Of a stretch of DNA of 64,000 bases, positions 34,128 to 43,004 are shown piece after piece. Below the pieces are notes generated by a model. It had not been told where the DNA came from and made no database searches. It saw only the letters and a program-made list of their open reading frames with translations. Source of the DNA: Pseudomonas putida (GTDB lineage: Bacteria > Pseudomonadota > Gammaproteobacteria > Pseudomonadales > Pseudomonadaceae); assembly GCF_028682455.1 (NCBI RefSeq), contig NZ_JANHLD010000001.1, positions 1,116,001 through 1,180,000 on the forward strand, written 5' to 3'. A program made the translations under genes and the position numbers. Within the stretch, counting starts at the first letter, position 1; each line of letters opens with the position of its first letter.

Positions 34128-35270
34128 TCAGCTGCGGTTTACCCGGATGCTGTTGCGTCCGCCACGCTTGGAGGCATACAGCGCCGCATCACTCTGTTCG
34201 ATCAAGGCTTCCAGTCGCTCCGGTGGCTGCTCGAACAGGTTGGCGCCAATGCTCAAGGTTACCGGCGCAGGCGTCATGAACCCGGAAGTGGCGGCATGAA
34301 ACCGGTCGCGCAACAGGCTGCCCAGCTCTTCGATGCGCTCGTTCGAGGCATTGCCCAGCACGATGATGAACTCATCGCCCCCAAGCCGGGCCGCCAGGGC
34401 GTCTTCGGGCAGCACCGCGCGGATCATCTCGCTCAACGTCACCAGCAGGCGGTCACCCGCGGTATGCCCATAGTGGTCGTTGACCAGCTTGAAGTTGTCG
34501 ATATCGATCAGCAACAACGCACCGGGCCGGGTGCTGGAAACGCTTTTGAGCAGGCCAGGTGCGCGTTTGTCCAGGGCGCGGCGGTTGTACAGCGCGGTCA
34601 ATGGATCGCGCGCAGCCAGGCGCTCGATTTGCTGCTCACGGCGGTGCCGCTCGGTGCCGGTCATCGACAATGCGATGAGCATGATCGCCATCGCGCCTTC
34701 GACCAGGGAAATCTGGATGATCTCGCCGCGAAAGGCCGTGAGGTCGATCAGCGTTCCGGGGACGATGGCGGGTATGGTCTTGGCCAGGTAGAACAGCCCG
34801 TGGGCCAGCAGCACATAGCGCAATTGAACGGCGCCCACGCTCAATGACTTGCCATGGGGGCGCAGCAGGAAGCTGGCCCTGAGGGTCACCACGGCCACCA
34901 GCAACGAGTTGACCACCAGCGTGACCTTCGACCAAGGTTGCTCGCCGGGCAATAGCAACAGTGCCAGCCAGGCGACGAAGATCAGGTACCAGGCACGCGA
35001 CAGTTGCGTCTGGGTGAAGCGCGCGACGCCCAGCAGAAACAACCAGTGCGCGGTGACCAGCAGGCCGTTGGCGAACCAGATGCCGATCAGAATCAGGCCG
35101 CTGCCGCGCAGCAGGGCCAATGTCGAGCCCACGGCTATGGTGGCAAAGCCTGCGCTCCAGAACAGCAGCGAGGGCTCGCGAATGCTGCGCCACTCGATCG
35201 CCAGGTACAGGGCCGCGGCCGCTGCCAGGGCGACGGAAAGCGTCAACAGGGTGGAGGGATCGAGCGTCAT
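34128..35270 (-). CDS. membrane diguanylate cyclase
   Basis: 380 residues. The N-terminal half (about 1-190) is hydrophobic with six or seven predicted helices and no recognised periplasmic sensor domain. The C-terminal GGDEF domain (about 215-378) has an intact signature ARLGGDEF and the preceding substrate region LLIDIDNFKLVNDHYGHTAGD. The usual RxxD inhibitory site before GGDEF is absent (PEDALAARL there), so product inhibition may be weak. No EAL domain is present. It is predicted to make c-di-GMP at the inner membrane. It converges on the VOC gene. Confidence 0.88.
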   Translation of the reverse strand: MTLDPSTLLTLSVALAAAAALYLAIEWRSIREPSLLFWSAGFATIAVGSTLALLRGSGLILIGIWFANGLLVTAHWLFLLGVARFTQTQLSRAWYLIFVAWLALLLLPGEQPWSKVTLVVNSLLVAVVTLRASFLLRPHGKSLSVGAVQLRYVLLAHGLFYLAKTIPAIVPGTLIDLTAFRGEIIQISLVEGAMAIMLIALSMTGTERHRREQQIERLAARDPLTALYNRRALDKRAPGLLKSVSSTRPGALLLIDIDNFKLVNDHYGHTAGDRLLVTLSEMIRAVLPEDALAARLGGDEFIIVLGNASNERIEELGSLLRDRFHAATSGFMTPAPVTLSIGANLFEQPPERLEALIEQSDAALYASKRGGRNSIRVNRS

Positions 35271-35335
35271 GGCTTCACGGGACGGTCAAATGGGTGGGCG
35301 AGGCGGCTGATTGTAAGCGTTTGAAGGGGCCTGGT

Positions 35336-35405
35336 GTAGGCGCGGGATTGCCGCTAGATAGCAATATGCCACTTGGTTGCTATCGTAGGGCAAGCCCGCT
35401 CCTAC
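35336..35405. repeat. REP-type inverted pair
   Basis: GTAGGCGCGGGATTG (left) and CAAGCCCGCTCCTAC (right) enclose a second inner dyad (TAGATAGCAAT ... TTGCTATC). The right arm overlaps the stop codon of the adjacent LysR gene. Confidence 0.6.
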
Positions 35406-36313
35406 CGCCATGCCGATTCGTCGGCGTTGCGGTGGAAGAAATCCCGCAGGTGCTCAATGAACAGCGACACCTTGGCCGACAGGTTCAGCCGCTCCAGGTA
35501 CACCGCATAGATATCCGCAGGCGGAGTTTCATAGTCCCCCAGCACCTCCACCAGGCGGCCCGAGCGCAGGTGGCCGGCGAGATTCCACTCGGCGCGCATC
35601 AAGATCCCGTGGCCATCGAGTGCCCAGTTCAACGCCACCTCGCCGTCGTTGGTACTCAGGCTGCCTCGTACCTTGACCGACTCGGTCTGCTTGCCCCGGC
35701 TCAACCGCCAACTGCCAAAGGCTGCGTCGTTCTGGCGTAGCACGATGCAGTTGTGCTGCACCAGGTCCCTGGGAGTCTGCGGGTGTCCATGAGCCTGCAG
35801 ATAAGCAGGTGCCGCGCACAGCCGCCGACGGTTGGCCGCGATCTTGCGCGCGATCAATCGCGAGTCGGGCAGTTCGCCGAAGCGGATGGCCACGTCGATG
35901 GCATCGTCCGGCAGGTTGATGGGGCGGTCGGTCAGTTGCAGCTGCACCTCGACGTCCGGGTAGCGCCTGGCAAACGAAGACACCGCCGGGCCGACGTGGG
36001 TGCGACCAAACCCCAAGGGGGCATTCACCCGCAGCAGCCCCTTGGGTTCGGCCCGGCTGCTGGACACCTGGCGTTCCATTTCTTCGATCTCACCCAGAAT
36101 CCGCTGCGCATTGATCAGGTAGGTCTCGCCCTCGGCGGTGAGGCTGATGCTGCGCGTGGTGCGATTGAGCAGGCGTACGCCCAGGCGCTGCTCCAGCTGG
36201 GCCAGGCGCTTGGTTACCGCCGGCGGCGTGAGGTTCAGTTCGCGTGCAGTTGCAGCCAGGCTCCCGACCCTTACCAGCAAGGCGAAAAAGGCCAGTTCCG
36301 AGACCGGATTCAT
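35402..36313 (-). CDS. LysR family regulator, divergent from dctA-ttdAB
   Basis: 303 residues. The HTH starts MNPVSELAFFALLVRVGSLA, with TPPAVTKRLAQLEQRLG as recognition region, then an effector-binding domain (about 90-295). The CrgA/DmlR subgroup motif DVAIRFGELPDSRLIARKI is present. DmlR in E. coli controls D-malate use, so this protein plausibly controls dicarboxylate or tartrate use here. It starts at the ATG at 36313, divergent from dctA over 161 bp with an 18-bp palindrome. Confidence 0.87.
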   Translation of the reverse strand: MNPVSELAFFALLVRVGSLAATARELNLTPPAVTKRLAQLEQRLGVRLLNRTTRSISLTAEGETYLINAQRILGEIEEMERQVSSSRAEPKGLLRVNAPLGFGRTHVGPAVSSFARRYPDVEVQLQLTDRPINLPDDAIDVAIRFGELPDSRLIARKIAANRRRLCAAPAYLQAHGHPQTPRDLVQHNCIVLRQNDAAFGSWRLSRGKQTESVKVRGSLSTNDGEVALNWALDGHGILMRAEWNLAGHLRSGRLVEVLGDYETPPADIYAVYLERLNLSAKVSLFIEHLRDFFHRNADESAWR

Positions 36314-36331
36314 ACTTAACCTCAGGTAAAT

Positions 36332-36349
36332 AATGAAGTGAATTTCATT
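36332..36349. promoter_or_regulatory. 18-bp palindrome, candidate LysR operator
   Basis: AATGAA-GTGAAT-TTCATT lies 19 bp from the LysR start and 126 bp before the dctA ATG, in an AT-rich gap. The position fits an autoregulatory and activating LysR site. Confidence 0.45.
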
Positions 36350-36474
36350 GTATTACTGCATTTAAAAAAAACCATTACCTTTGGCCCCCGTGATTACCCA
36401 CAAATAATCTGGGGCCGTTACCGGGCCCCGCCGCCACTCAAAATCCGACTCACAACAATAATGCGGAGAAGACA

Positions 36475-37827
36475 ATGGCCAAGCGATTCATCGGCAAGTT
36501 GTATGTCCAGGTGCTGATCGGCGTGACCGTCGGCATCCTGCTCGGCGTGTTCTGGCCTCAGGTCGGCGTCGACCTCAAACCCCTGGGCGATGCCTTCATC
36601 AAACTGATCAACATGGTCTTCGCCCCCATCATTTTTGCCACCGTCGTGCTCGGCATCGCCAAGATGGAGAACATGAAGGAGCTTGGCCGGGTCGGCATCA
36701 GGGCGCTGATCTATTTCGAGGTGCTTTCGACCTTTGCCCTGATCCTGGGCCTGATCGTGGTCAACTTCGTGCAGCCAGGCCAAGGCATGAACGTCGATCC
36801 CGCCACCCTCGATACCCAGAGCATTGCCAACTACACCTCGGCGGCGGCCAGTGACTCCGGTGGCTTCATCGACTTTCTGCTGAAGGTCATTCCGGCAAGC
36901 GTGACGGAGGCGTTCGCCAAGAACGAAATCCTGCCGATCCTGCTGTTCTCGACCCTGTTCGGTATCGCACTGTCGCACCTGGGGCCGCGTGGCAAACCCA
37001 TGGTCGATGTGCTGGAAGCCTTTTCCCACGGCATGTTCCACATCGTTGGCATGGTGATGCGAGTCGCTCCGCTGGCCGCGTGCGGTGCAATGGCGTTCAC
37101 CGTGGGTAAATACGGGCTGGGGTCGATCGTTTCGCTCGGCAAGTTGATGGCCACCATGTATGTGACCTGCTTCCTGTTCGTGGTGTTCATCCTCGGCTTC
37201 ATTGCCCGCCTGTCCGGTTTCAGCCTGTGGAAGTTCCTCAAGTACATCAAGGAAGAGCTGTTTACCGTACTGGGCACCAGTTCGTCGGAATCGGTGGTTC
37301 CGCAACTGATGAACAAGCTGGAGAAGGTCGGTGTTGCCAAGCCGGTAGTGGGGCTGGTGATTCCATCAGGGCTGACCTTCAACCCTGACGGCCAATGCAT
37401 CTACTACACCATGGCAGCGATTTTCATCGCCCAGGCCACCAACACCCCGTTGACCCTGACCGACCAGTTGATCGTGCTCGGCGTGTTGTTGCTGACCTCC
37501 AAGGGTTCGGCGGGGGTAACCGGCTCTGGCTTCATCACCCTGGCCGCCACCCTGGCATCGCTCGACAACATTCCGGTCGCCGGCATGGTCTTGCTGCTGG
37601 GCGTCGACCGCTTCATGTCCGAGGCCCGGGCCATCACCAACACCATCGGCAACGCGGTCGGCACCCTGGCCATCGCCAAGTGGGTGGGTGCACTCGACAC
37701 GGCGCGCATGGGCCAGGTGCTCGATGGCCGGACCGTACCAGAGCAAGCCCAGCCCCAGTCCCAGTCCCAAGAATCGCAAACGTTGAACCCGACCGTGAAA
37801 CCGGTCACCACAGCCACCAGCGCCTGA
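36475..37827 (+). CDS. dctA: C4-dicarboxylate/proton symporter DctA
   Basis: 450-residue inner-membrane symporter of the DAACS family. It starts [20 protein letters not shown], with the re-entrant-loop Ser-rich motif [12 protein letters not shown], the helix motif [13 protein letters not shown] and [19 protein letters not shown], all diagnostic of DctA. The C-terminus carries an odd Gln/Ser-rich tail ([10 protein letters not shown]). DctA takes up succinate, fumarate, malate and related acids. Placed before ttdA-ttdB, this copy probably imports tartrate or another hydroxy-dicarboxylate. The gap to ttdA is 63 bp. Confidence 0.92.
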   Translation: MAKRFIGKLYVQVLIGVTVGILLGVFWPQVGVDLKPLGDAFIKLINMVFAPIIFATVVLGIAKMENMKELGRVGIRALIYFEVLSTFALILGLIVVNFVQPGQGMNVDPATLDTQSIANYTSAAASDSGGFIDFLLKVIPASVTEAFAKNEILPILLFSTLFGIALSHLGPRGKPMVDVLEAFSHGMFHIVGMVMRVAPLAACGAMAFTVGKYGLGSIVSLGKLMATMYVTCFLFVVFILGFIARLSGFSLWKFLKYIKEELFTVLGTSSSESVVPQLMNKLEKVGVAKPVVGLVIPSGLTFNPDGQCIYYTMAAIFIAQATNTPLTLTDQLIVLGVLLLTSKGSAGVTGSGFITLAATLASLDNIPVAGMVLLLGVDRFMSEARAITNTIGNAVGTLAIAKWVGALDTARMGQVLDGRTVPEQAQPQSQSQESQTLNPTVKPVTTATSA

Positions 37828-37890
37828 ACCGCGCGGTGTGCTTTCGATACCTGCAATGACCCGCCTTGTAATGCCGTAAGGAGAATAACC

Positions 37891-38790
37891 GTGGACAAAG
37901 AATCAGCTGTGCTTTCGCTCACCGATACGATGGCGAAATTTACCGCCTACATCGGCAAACGCCTGCCAAAGGACGTCAAGGAAAAAACCGCAAAGTTGCG
38001 GGCCGCAGAAACCAACCCGCTGGCCATCGCCGTGTACGACTCGATGGCCGATAACCAGGAATATGCCGACAAGCTGGACCGTCCGAGCTGCCAGGACACC
38101 GGAGTCATCCAGTACTTCATCTCGGCGGGCGCCAGGTTTCCGCTGCTCAGCGAGCTGGAAGGCATCCTCGAAAACGCTACCCTGGAAGCGACCATCAAGG
38201 GCCCGCTGCGTCACAACGCGGTAGAAACCTTCATCGAGAAGAACACCGGGACCAACACCGGCTCGAAGATTCCCTGGCTGGACTGGGAAATCATCCCCGA
38301 TGCCGACTATGCACTGATCGACGTGTACATGGCCGGTGGGGGCTGCACCCTGCCAGGTTCGGCAAAGGTACTGATGCCGGGCCAGGGCTATGAAGGGGTC
38401 ACCGAGTTCGTCTTCGACGTCATCACCTCGCGCGGTGTCAACGCCTGCCCACCCCTGTTGGTGGGGGTCGGGGTCTCGACCTCGGTGGAGACGGCGGCGC
38501 GTCTCTCCAAGCGCGCCATCCTGCGTCCGGTGGATTCCAGCCACCCCAACGAGAGCGCGGCAATGATGGAGCGCTTGCTGGAAGACGGCCTCAACGAAAT
38601 CGGCATCGGTCCGCAGGGGTTGACCGGTAACAGCAGCGTGATGGGGGTGAACATCGAGTCCTCCGCCCGTCACCCCTCGACCATCGGAGTGGCGGTATCG
38701 ACCGGATGCTGGGCGCACCGCCGCGGCAAGATCCGCATCAATGCCGACCTGACCTACGACATCCTCTCCCACGAAGGAGTAGTTCTGTGA
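37891..38790 (+). CDS. ttdA: L(+)-tartrate dehydratase alpha subunit
   Basis: 299 residues, collinear with E. coli TtdA (303). Family motifs include [12 protein letters not shown] with the cluster Cys, [21 protein letters not shown], and [20 protein letters not shown] followed by [10 protein letters not shown]. This class I hydro-lyase carries an oxygen-sensitive [4Fe-4S] cluster and, with the beta subunit, dehydrates tartrate to oxaloacetate; related two-subunit fumarases cannot be fully excluded. The GTG start at 37891 is supported by AAGGAG upstream. It overlaps ttdB by 4 nt. Confidence 0.87.
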   Translation: MDKESAVLSLTDTMAKFTAYIGKRLPKDVKEKTAKLRAAETNPLAIAVYDSMADNQEYADKLDRPSCQDTGVIQYFISAGARFPLLSELEGILENATLEATIKGPLRHNAVETFIEKNTGTNTGSKIPWLDWEIIPDADYALIDVYMAGGGCTLPGSAKVLMPGQGYEGVTEFVFDVITSRGVNACPPLLVGVGVSTSVETAARLSKRAILRPVDSSHPNESAAMMERLLEDGLNEIGIGPQGLTGNSSVMGVNIESSARHPSTIGVAVSTGCWAHRRGKIRINADLTYDILSHEGVVL

Positions 38791-39395
38791 AAAAGATCCT
38801 GACCACGCCGATCAAGGACGAAGACCTGGCGGCCCTCAACGTCGGTGATGTGGTGTACCTGACCGGCCAGTTGGTGACCTGCCGCGACGTAGCCCACCGC
38901 CGGCTGATCGAACTCAAGCGCGAACTGCCGGTGGACTTGCGCGGTGGCGCGATCTTCCACGCCGGGCCCATTGTGCGCAAAAAGGATGACGGCAGCTTCG
39001 AGATGGTCTCCATCGGGCCGACCACCAGCATGCGCATGGAGAAGTTCGAGAAGCAATTCATCGAGGAAACCGGCGTCAAGCTGATCGTCGGCAAGGGCGG
39101 CATGGGCCCGGAGACCACCACCGGCTGCCTGGAGAACAAAGCCGTACACGCCGTGTTCCCAGGCGGCTGCGCAGTGCTGGCCGCCACCCAGGTCGAGGAA
39201 ATCGAGCGGGCCGAGTGGCAGGACCTGGGCATGCCGGAAACGCTGTGGGTCAACCGGGTGCGAGAGTTCGGCCCGCTGATCATTTCCATCGATACCAAGG
39301 GCAACAACCTGTTCGAACAGAACAAGCTGCGCTTCAACGAACGCAAGGGCGCGGTGATCGAGAAGATCAACAGCCAGGTTCGCTTCATCAAATAG
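38787..39395 (+). CDS. ttdB: L(+)-tartrate dehydratase beta subunit
   Basis: 202 residues, the same length as E. coli TtdB (201) and clearly alike: [49 protein letters not shown], and [14 protein letters not shown]. It uses a GTG start in GTGA overlap with the alpha-subunit stop, so the two are translationally coupled. With ttdA it forms the heterotetrameric dehydratase. It is the last gene of the dctA-ttdA-ttdB unit. Confidence 0.9.
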   Translation: MKKILTTPIKDEDLAALNVGDVVYLTGQLVTCRDVAHRRLIELKRELPVDLRGGAIFHAGPIVRKKDDGSFEMVSIGPTTSMRMEKFEKQFIEETGVKLIVGKGGMGPETTTGCLENKAVHAVFPGGCAVLAATQVEEIERAEWQDLGMPETLWVNRVREFGPLIISIDTKGNNLFEQNKLRFNERKGAVIEKINSQVRFIK

Positions 39396-39556
39396 CCCGT
39401 CGCGGCGGCCATGCCAGGGACGACGTGGCCGCTTCTGGGTCACTGCAAATGCCGGTAGCCCGCCGCCTGGGTGATATCGGCCAAGGGGTGCCGGGTCGAA
39501 CCCGAGCATAGGGTGATCGTCGATCCGCCGTTGATCATCGCGGGGGCCGCGCTGGG

Positions 39557-40225
39557 CTAGCGGCGCTCGGCGACCATCAGCAGTGATTGCGGCACCGGGC
39601 TTTGTGGATGTTGTGGCTCCTGCAGGCTGGCCAGCGAGAAGCCGGCCATGTCCAGCGCGTTGATCCAGCTGGACAGGGTGCGCATGTACCACGGCATGGG
39701 CTGCCACTGCCCCGGGAACCCGGCAAAAGTCTCTTCGCGCCAGCCATCCTGGTAGTCACCCGCCGCGACAGCCCAGGGGTGCAGGGTCTGGATCAGCAGC
39801 ATGCCAGTCGGGGCGAGCAGGGCATGCAGGGCGCTCAGCAGCGGGATGATGTCCTGGTGCAGCAGGGCGAAGTTGGCGCAGACCAGGTCGTAGTCGCGAC
39901 CGATGTCCACCGTGGCGGCGGCCAGTGCCTCGTAGCTGGCCACCTGCACCTGCCGGGAGCCTGCCGCTTGCGCCGCCTTGACCAGGGTCGCATCGCCATC
40001 CACGCCGACCGCTTCGATGCCCCGGTCAGCCAGCGCGCGCAATAGCCAGCCTTCACCGCAGCCCAGGTCGAGTACGCGCTCAGGCTGGCGGCTCAGCACC
40101 GCCAGCAGGATGGCCTGGTCGGTGACCTGGCGACGGCTTTCGATGGCGCCGCTGCGCACCGCGTCGATCCAGGGCAGGGCGTTGTGGTGCCAGCTTTGCA
40201 GGAGGGTGGTTTCGGGGCTGGGCAT
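39557..40225 (-). CDS. class I SAM-dependent methyltransferase
   Basis: 222 residues with motif I VLDLGCGEGWLLRALADRG, the acidic end of strand 2 in AVGVDGD, and DLVCANFALLHQ at the post-I position. It resembles small-molecule methyltransferases; the acceptor is unknown. It starts at the ATG at 40225 and stands alone, with the ttdB gene converging on it. The 161-bp gap to ttdB includes a short reading VIVDPPLIIAGAALG before a stop, possibly the tail of a lost gene. Confidence 0.83.
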   Translation of the reverse strand: MPSPETTLLQSWHHNALPWIDAVRSGAIESRRQVTDQAILLAVLSRQPERVLDLGCGEGWLLRALADRGIEAVGVDGDATLVKAAQAAGSRQVQVASYEALAAATVDIGRDYDLVCANFALLHQDIIPLLSALHALLAPTGMLLIQTLHPWAVAAGDYQDGWREETFAGFPGQWQPMPWYMRTLSSWINALDMAGFSLASLQEPQHPQSPVPQSLLMVAERR

Positions 40226-40314
40226 TCGAGTGTCCGAAATAGGGAAGGTGGGATGGGTTCAAGCATAGGCTGCTATTTTTACAAATTCCGATAACCACCG
40301 TTCGGGAGGTCAGC

Positions 40315-40701
40315 ATGGACCACTACACCGCAGGGTGCCTATGCGGCAACGTACGCCTCGTGGCAACCGGGCATCCTTACCGGGTGGGCATCTGCCACTG
40401 CCTGGATTGTCGCAAGCATCATGGCGCGCTGTTTCATGCCAGCGCGATTTTCCCGGAGGATGCGGTAACCATCGAGGGCGAAACACGCGACTATGCCGGG
40501 CGGTTTTTCTGCCCGCGCTGCGGGTCGTCCGTTTATGCCCGCAGCGCCGACGAAGTCGAGGTGAACCTGGGGTCGCTGGATTCCCCGGACCAACTGGTGC
40601 CCACCTATGAAAGCTGGGTTATCCGGCGCGAGTCCTGGTTGCCGGCGTTCGCGCTGGCTCGGCGATACCCGCGTGATCGTGACGACAAGGGGCGGTCGTA
40701 G
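40315..40701 (+). CDS. GFA-family (CENP-V/GFA) zinc protein
   Basis: 128-residue protein of the glutathione-dependent formaldehyde-activating fold. Zinc ligands are visible as C8-x-C10, the group in GICHCLDCRK, and FFCPRCGS. These proteins were named after Gfa, but most members have unproved functions. GGGAGG lies 6 nt before the ATG at 40315. It is a single gene followed by a strong intrinsic terminator. Confidence 0.87.
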   Translation: MDHYTAGCLCGNVRLVATGHPYRVGICHCLDCRKHHGALFHASAIFPEDAVTIEGETRDYAGRFFCPRCGSSVYARSADEVEVNLGSLDSPDQLVPTYESWVIRRESWLPAFALARRYPRDRDDKGRS

Positions 40702-40721
40702 GCTTGGGGTGACCTACACCT

Positions 40722-40752
40722 CAAAAAAATGCAGCCAGCCTGCATTTTTTTG
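40722..40752. terminator. intrinsic terminator, bidirectional
   Basis: CAAAAAAATGCAG-CCAGC-CTGCATTTTTTTG: a 13-bp stem with A/T tracts on both sides, 20 bp after the GFA stop. On the plus strand it ends the GFA transcript. Confidence 0.85.
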
Positions 40753-40769
40753 AATTACCACCGCCAGGC

Positions 40770-40888
40770 GCATCCCCGGCAGAATCCCTGCCACGCTGGA
40801 ACCCTTCAAGATTCCATCTCCACGGACGGAGCCCATTAGGTATTGCCCCCGCGATACTCAGCCCAGCCGCTTTGGCCGGGCTTTTTTT
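40770..40888 (+). ncRNA. candidate structured RNA or 5' leader ending in an intrinsic terminator
   Basis: Between two intrinsic terminators and before the HPP-CBS gene lie five consecutive small hairpins on the plus strand: GGCAG/CTGCC (40778-40792), GGAA/TTCC (40798-40815), CTCC/GGAG (40818-40831), GTATTG/CGATAC (40840-40857), and the terminator stem GCCCAGCC/GGCCGGGC (40861-40881) followed by seven T. It could be a free small RNA or a riboswitch/attenuator for the gene starting at 40911. I do not recognise a known family. No clear promoter was identified. Confidence 0.45.
40861..40888 (+). terminator. intrinsic terminator 22 bp before the HPP-CBS start codon
   Basis: GCCCAGCC-GCTTT-GGCCGGGC (one A/C mismatch) followed by TTTTTTT. 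Its position just before a start codon is that of an attenuator, or of the end of a small RNA. Confidence 0.8.
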
Positions 40889-40910
40889 ACTGCCAGGTAC
40901 CTCGTTCCCC

Positions 40911-42062
40911 ATGTTTACCCGCGGTCTGCTCCACCGGCTGCTGCCGGCCCCACTGAACATCCCCTTCAAAGAATGCGTTCGCGCAAGTATTGGCGCATTG
41001 CTCGGCCTGTTGCTCGCGGGCCTGGCCTGCAGCCAGGCATTTGGTGCCACGGTGGCGCTGCACTTGCTCGGCCCCCTGGCCGCTTCGGCCGTGCTGTTGT
41101 TTGCCGTGCATTCCGGCGCCCTGGCACAGCCTTGGCCCTTTGTCGGCAGTTATGCCTGCGCCACGGTGGTCGGCCTGGTGCTGCACCACTGGTTTGGCTC
41201 GGCGCTGTGGGTGGCGGCATTGGCGCTGGGGCTGGCGATCGGGGTGATGTGCCTGCTGCGCTGCCTGCATCCGCCTGGCGGTGGGGTGGCAGTGAGCGTG
41301 GTGCTGGCCGACTCGTCCCTGGCGTCGATGGGCAATCAGGTGTTCGAGCCGATCATGCTCAACGCCCTGGTGCTGGTGGCCGTAGCGGTGATCTACAACC
41401 GCCTGACGGGGGTGCGCTATCCGAAAACGGCGGTGCCGCGCAAAGACCTGCACCACACCGCCGATACCGTGCCCGCCGAGCGGGTGGGGGTCAGCGGGGC
41501 AGACCTGGACCATGCCCTGGAAGAACTGGGCGAGTTTGTCGATGTGACCCGCGACGAGCTTGAGCGGATCATCCTGGCCACCGAGCAGCATGCCTTGCAG
41601 CGCAGTCTGGGCGGGATTACCGCCGCGTCGGTGATGTCGCGCGATGTGCAGCAGGCCACGCCGAGAACCACCTTGCAGGAGGCGTGGCAGCAGCTGTCGA
41701 GCCACCATTTGAAGACCCTGCCGGTGCTGGATGACACGCGTCGGTTGGTGGGGATTGTCAGCTTGAGCGACCTGGTCGGACCGGCGATGTCCCAGGCACG
41801 TTTCAGCTGGCGCGGGCTGTTCGGTCGGCAACCGAAGGTCGTGCTCGAGCAGATCATGAGCCGGCCGGTGGTCACCGTGCGCAGCGATGAGCCCGCCGTG
41901 GCGCTGATTCCGCTGCTCAGTGAACAGGGGCTGCATTGCTTGCCGGTAATGGACGGTGAGCAGTTGGTCGGCGTGATCACCCAGACCGACCTGATCGCCG
42001 GGCTCAAGCGGCATGTGCTCAGCTCGCCGGTGCGTTCAGATGACCGGGTCCCAGCGTTGTGA
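40911..42062 (+). CDS. HPP-family membrane protein with two CBS domains
   Basis: 383 residues. The N-terminal HPP domain (about 1-165) has four or five predicted helices and the family motif LHPPGGGVAVSVV. A linker helix leads to two CBS domains (about 240-300, VMSRDVQQATPRTTLQEA; and 322-378, IMSRPVVTVRSDEPA) that probably bind an adenine nucleotide and gate the membrane part. HPP proteins of cyanobacteria and chloroplasts transport nitrite; bacterial HPP-CBS proteins are uncharacterised. The start is the ATG at 40911; an upstream Met at 40872 would fall within the terminator. Its 3' end overlaps the converging LysR gene by 27 bp. Confidence 0.83.
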   Translation: MFTRGLLHRLLPAPLNIPFKECVRASIGALLGLLLAGLACSQAFGATVALHLLGPLAASAVLLFAVHSGALAQPWPFVGSYACATVVGLVLHHWFGSALWVAALALGLAIGVMCLLRCLHPPGGGVAVSVVLADSSLASMGNQVFEPIMLNALVLVAVAVIYNRLTGVRYPKTAVPRKDLHHTADTVPAERVGVSGADLDHALEELGEFVDVTRDELERIILATEQHALQRSLGGITAASVMSRDVQQATPRTTLQEAWQQLSSHHLKTLPVLDDTRRLVGIVSLSDLVGPAMSQARFSWRGLFGRQPKVVLEQIMSRPVVTVRSDEPAVALIPLLSEQGLHCLPVMDGEQLVGVITQTDLIAGLKRHVLSSPVRSDDRVPAL

Positions 42063-42899
42063 CCAGTCGCTTTCACTGGCCACCACCTGCTGCAGCACGC
42101 TGATCGCCTGTTGCAGGGCCTGGCTGTCGCGCTCGCGGGCGTAGACCAGGTAGGTGGGGTAGGTGAATTCCGGGGCTTGCGGCACGCGTTCGAACACGCC
42201 GCTGTCCAGGTAGGCCTGGACCACCCGGGTACGGAAGTAGCCGCTGCCGCCATGTTCGAGAATGTACTGCAGCGCCAGCGGGCCGAGGTTGAAACTCAGG
42301 GCCGGGCGCGCGCACTCGGGCAGGGCGGCATCGTGCTGGCGGCGAAAGGCCTGGCCCCAGTCGATGTAGATGTAGGGTTCGGGCTTGTCCTTGCGGCGCA
42401 CGCGAATCAGCTTTTCTTCCATCAGTTGCTCCACTTGCAGGCCGGGGCCATAGGTGGGCTGGTAGACCAGCACGGCGTCGAGCACGCCCATTTCTACCTT
42501 GCGCAGCAGCGATTCGCCGTCGCTGACTTCACTGCGAATGGCATGGCTGGGCATCGCCCGGTGCAGGGCACTGACCCAACCCAGCACCATCGGATTGCCC
42601 AGGCTCACTTCGCCGCCGATGTGCAGCACCTGGTGGCAGCCCTGGGGCAACGGCAGGTCGCGGCGGGCTGCTTCCCAGGTTTGAACCAGCTGATTGGCAT
42701 ACACCACGAAGGCTTCGCCATCGGCCGTGAGGCTGGCGCCGCTGCGGCTGCGGATGAACAACTGGCAGGCCAATTGTTGTTCGAGTTTCTGCACCCGGGC
42801 GGTAATGGCGGTCTGGGTGACGTGCAAGCGTTCGGCGGCGGAGACCAGGCTGCCGCTGCGGACGATTTCAAGAAAAGTGCGGGCCAGCTCGATATCCAT
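42036..42899 (-). CDS. LysR family regulator
   Basis: 287 residues from MDIELARTFLEIVRSGSLV (ATG 42899). The HTH includes HVTQTAITARVQKLEQQL, with an effector domain at about 90-280. Upstream in-frame Met codons (for example 42929) have no better ribosome site and would add a non-conserved leader. No divergent gene partner is close: the HAD gene upstream runs the same way. The target is unknown. It converges on, and overlaps by 27 bp, the HPP-CBS gene. Confidence 0.83.
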   Translation of the reverse strand: MDIELARTFLEIVRSGSLVSAAERLHVTQTAITARVQKLEQQLACQLFIRSRSGASLTADGEAFVVYANQLVQTWEAARRDLPLPQGCHQVLHIGGEVSLGNPMVLGWVSALHRAMPSHAIRSEVSDGESLLRKVEMGVLDAVLVYQPTYGPGLQVEQLMEEKLIRVRRKDKPEPYIYIDWGQAFRRQHDAALPECARPALSFNLGPLALQYILEHGGSGYFRTRVVQAYLDSGVFERVPQAPEFTYPTYLVYARERDSQALQQAISVLQQVVASESDWSQRWDPVI

Positions 42900-43004
42900 G
42901 GAGGTTGCCGGGTGGGGAAGGTTGCCCATTCTAGTGTGTTGGCACCGAAATGGGGCAGGGGGCAATTGTCTTCGCCCCGCGATGAGGCCACTACAGCCTG
43001 CACA

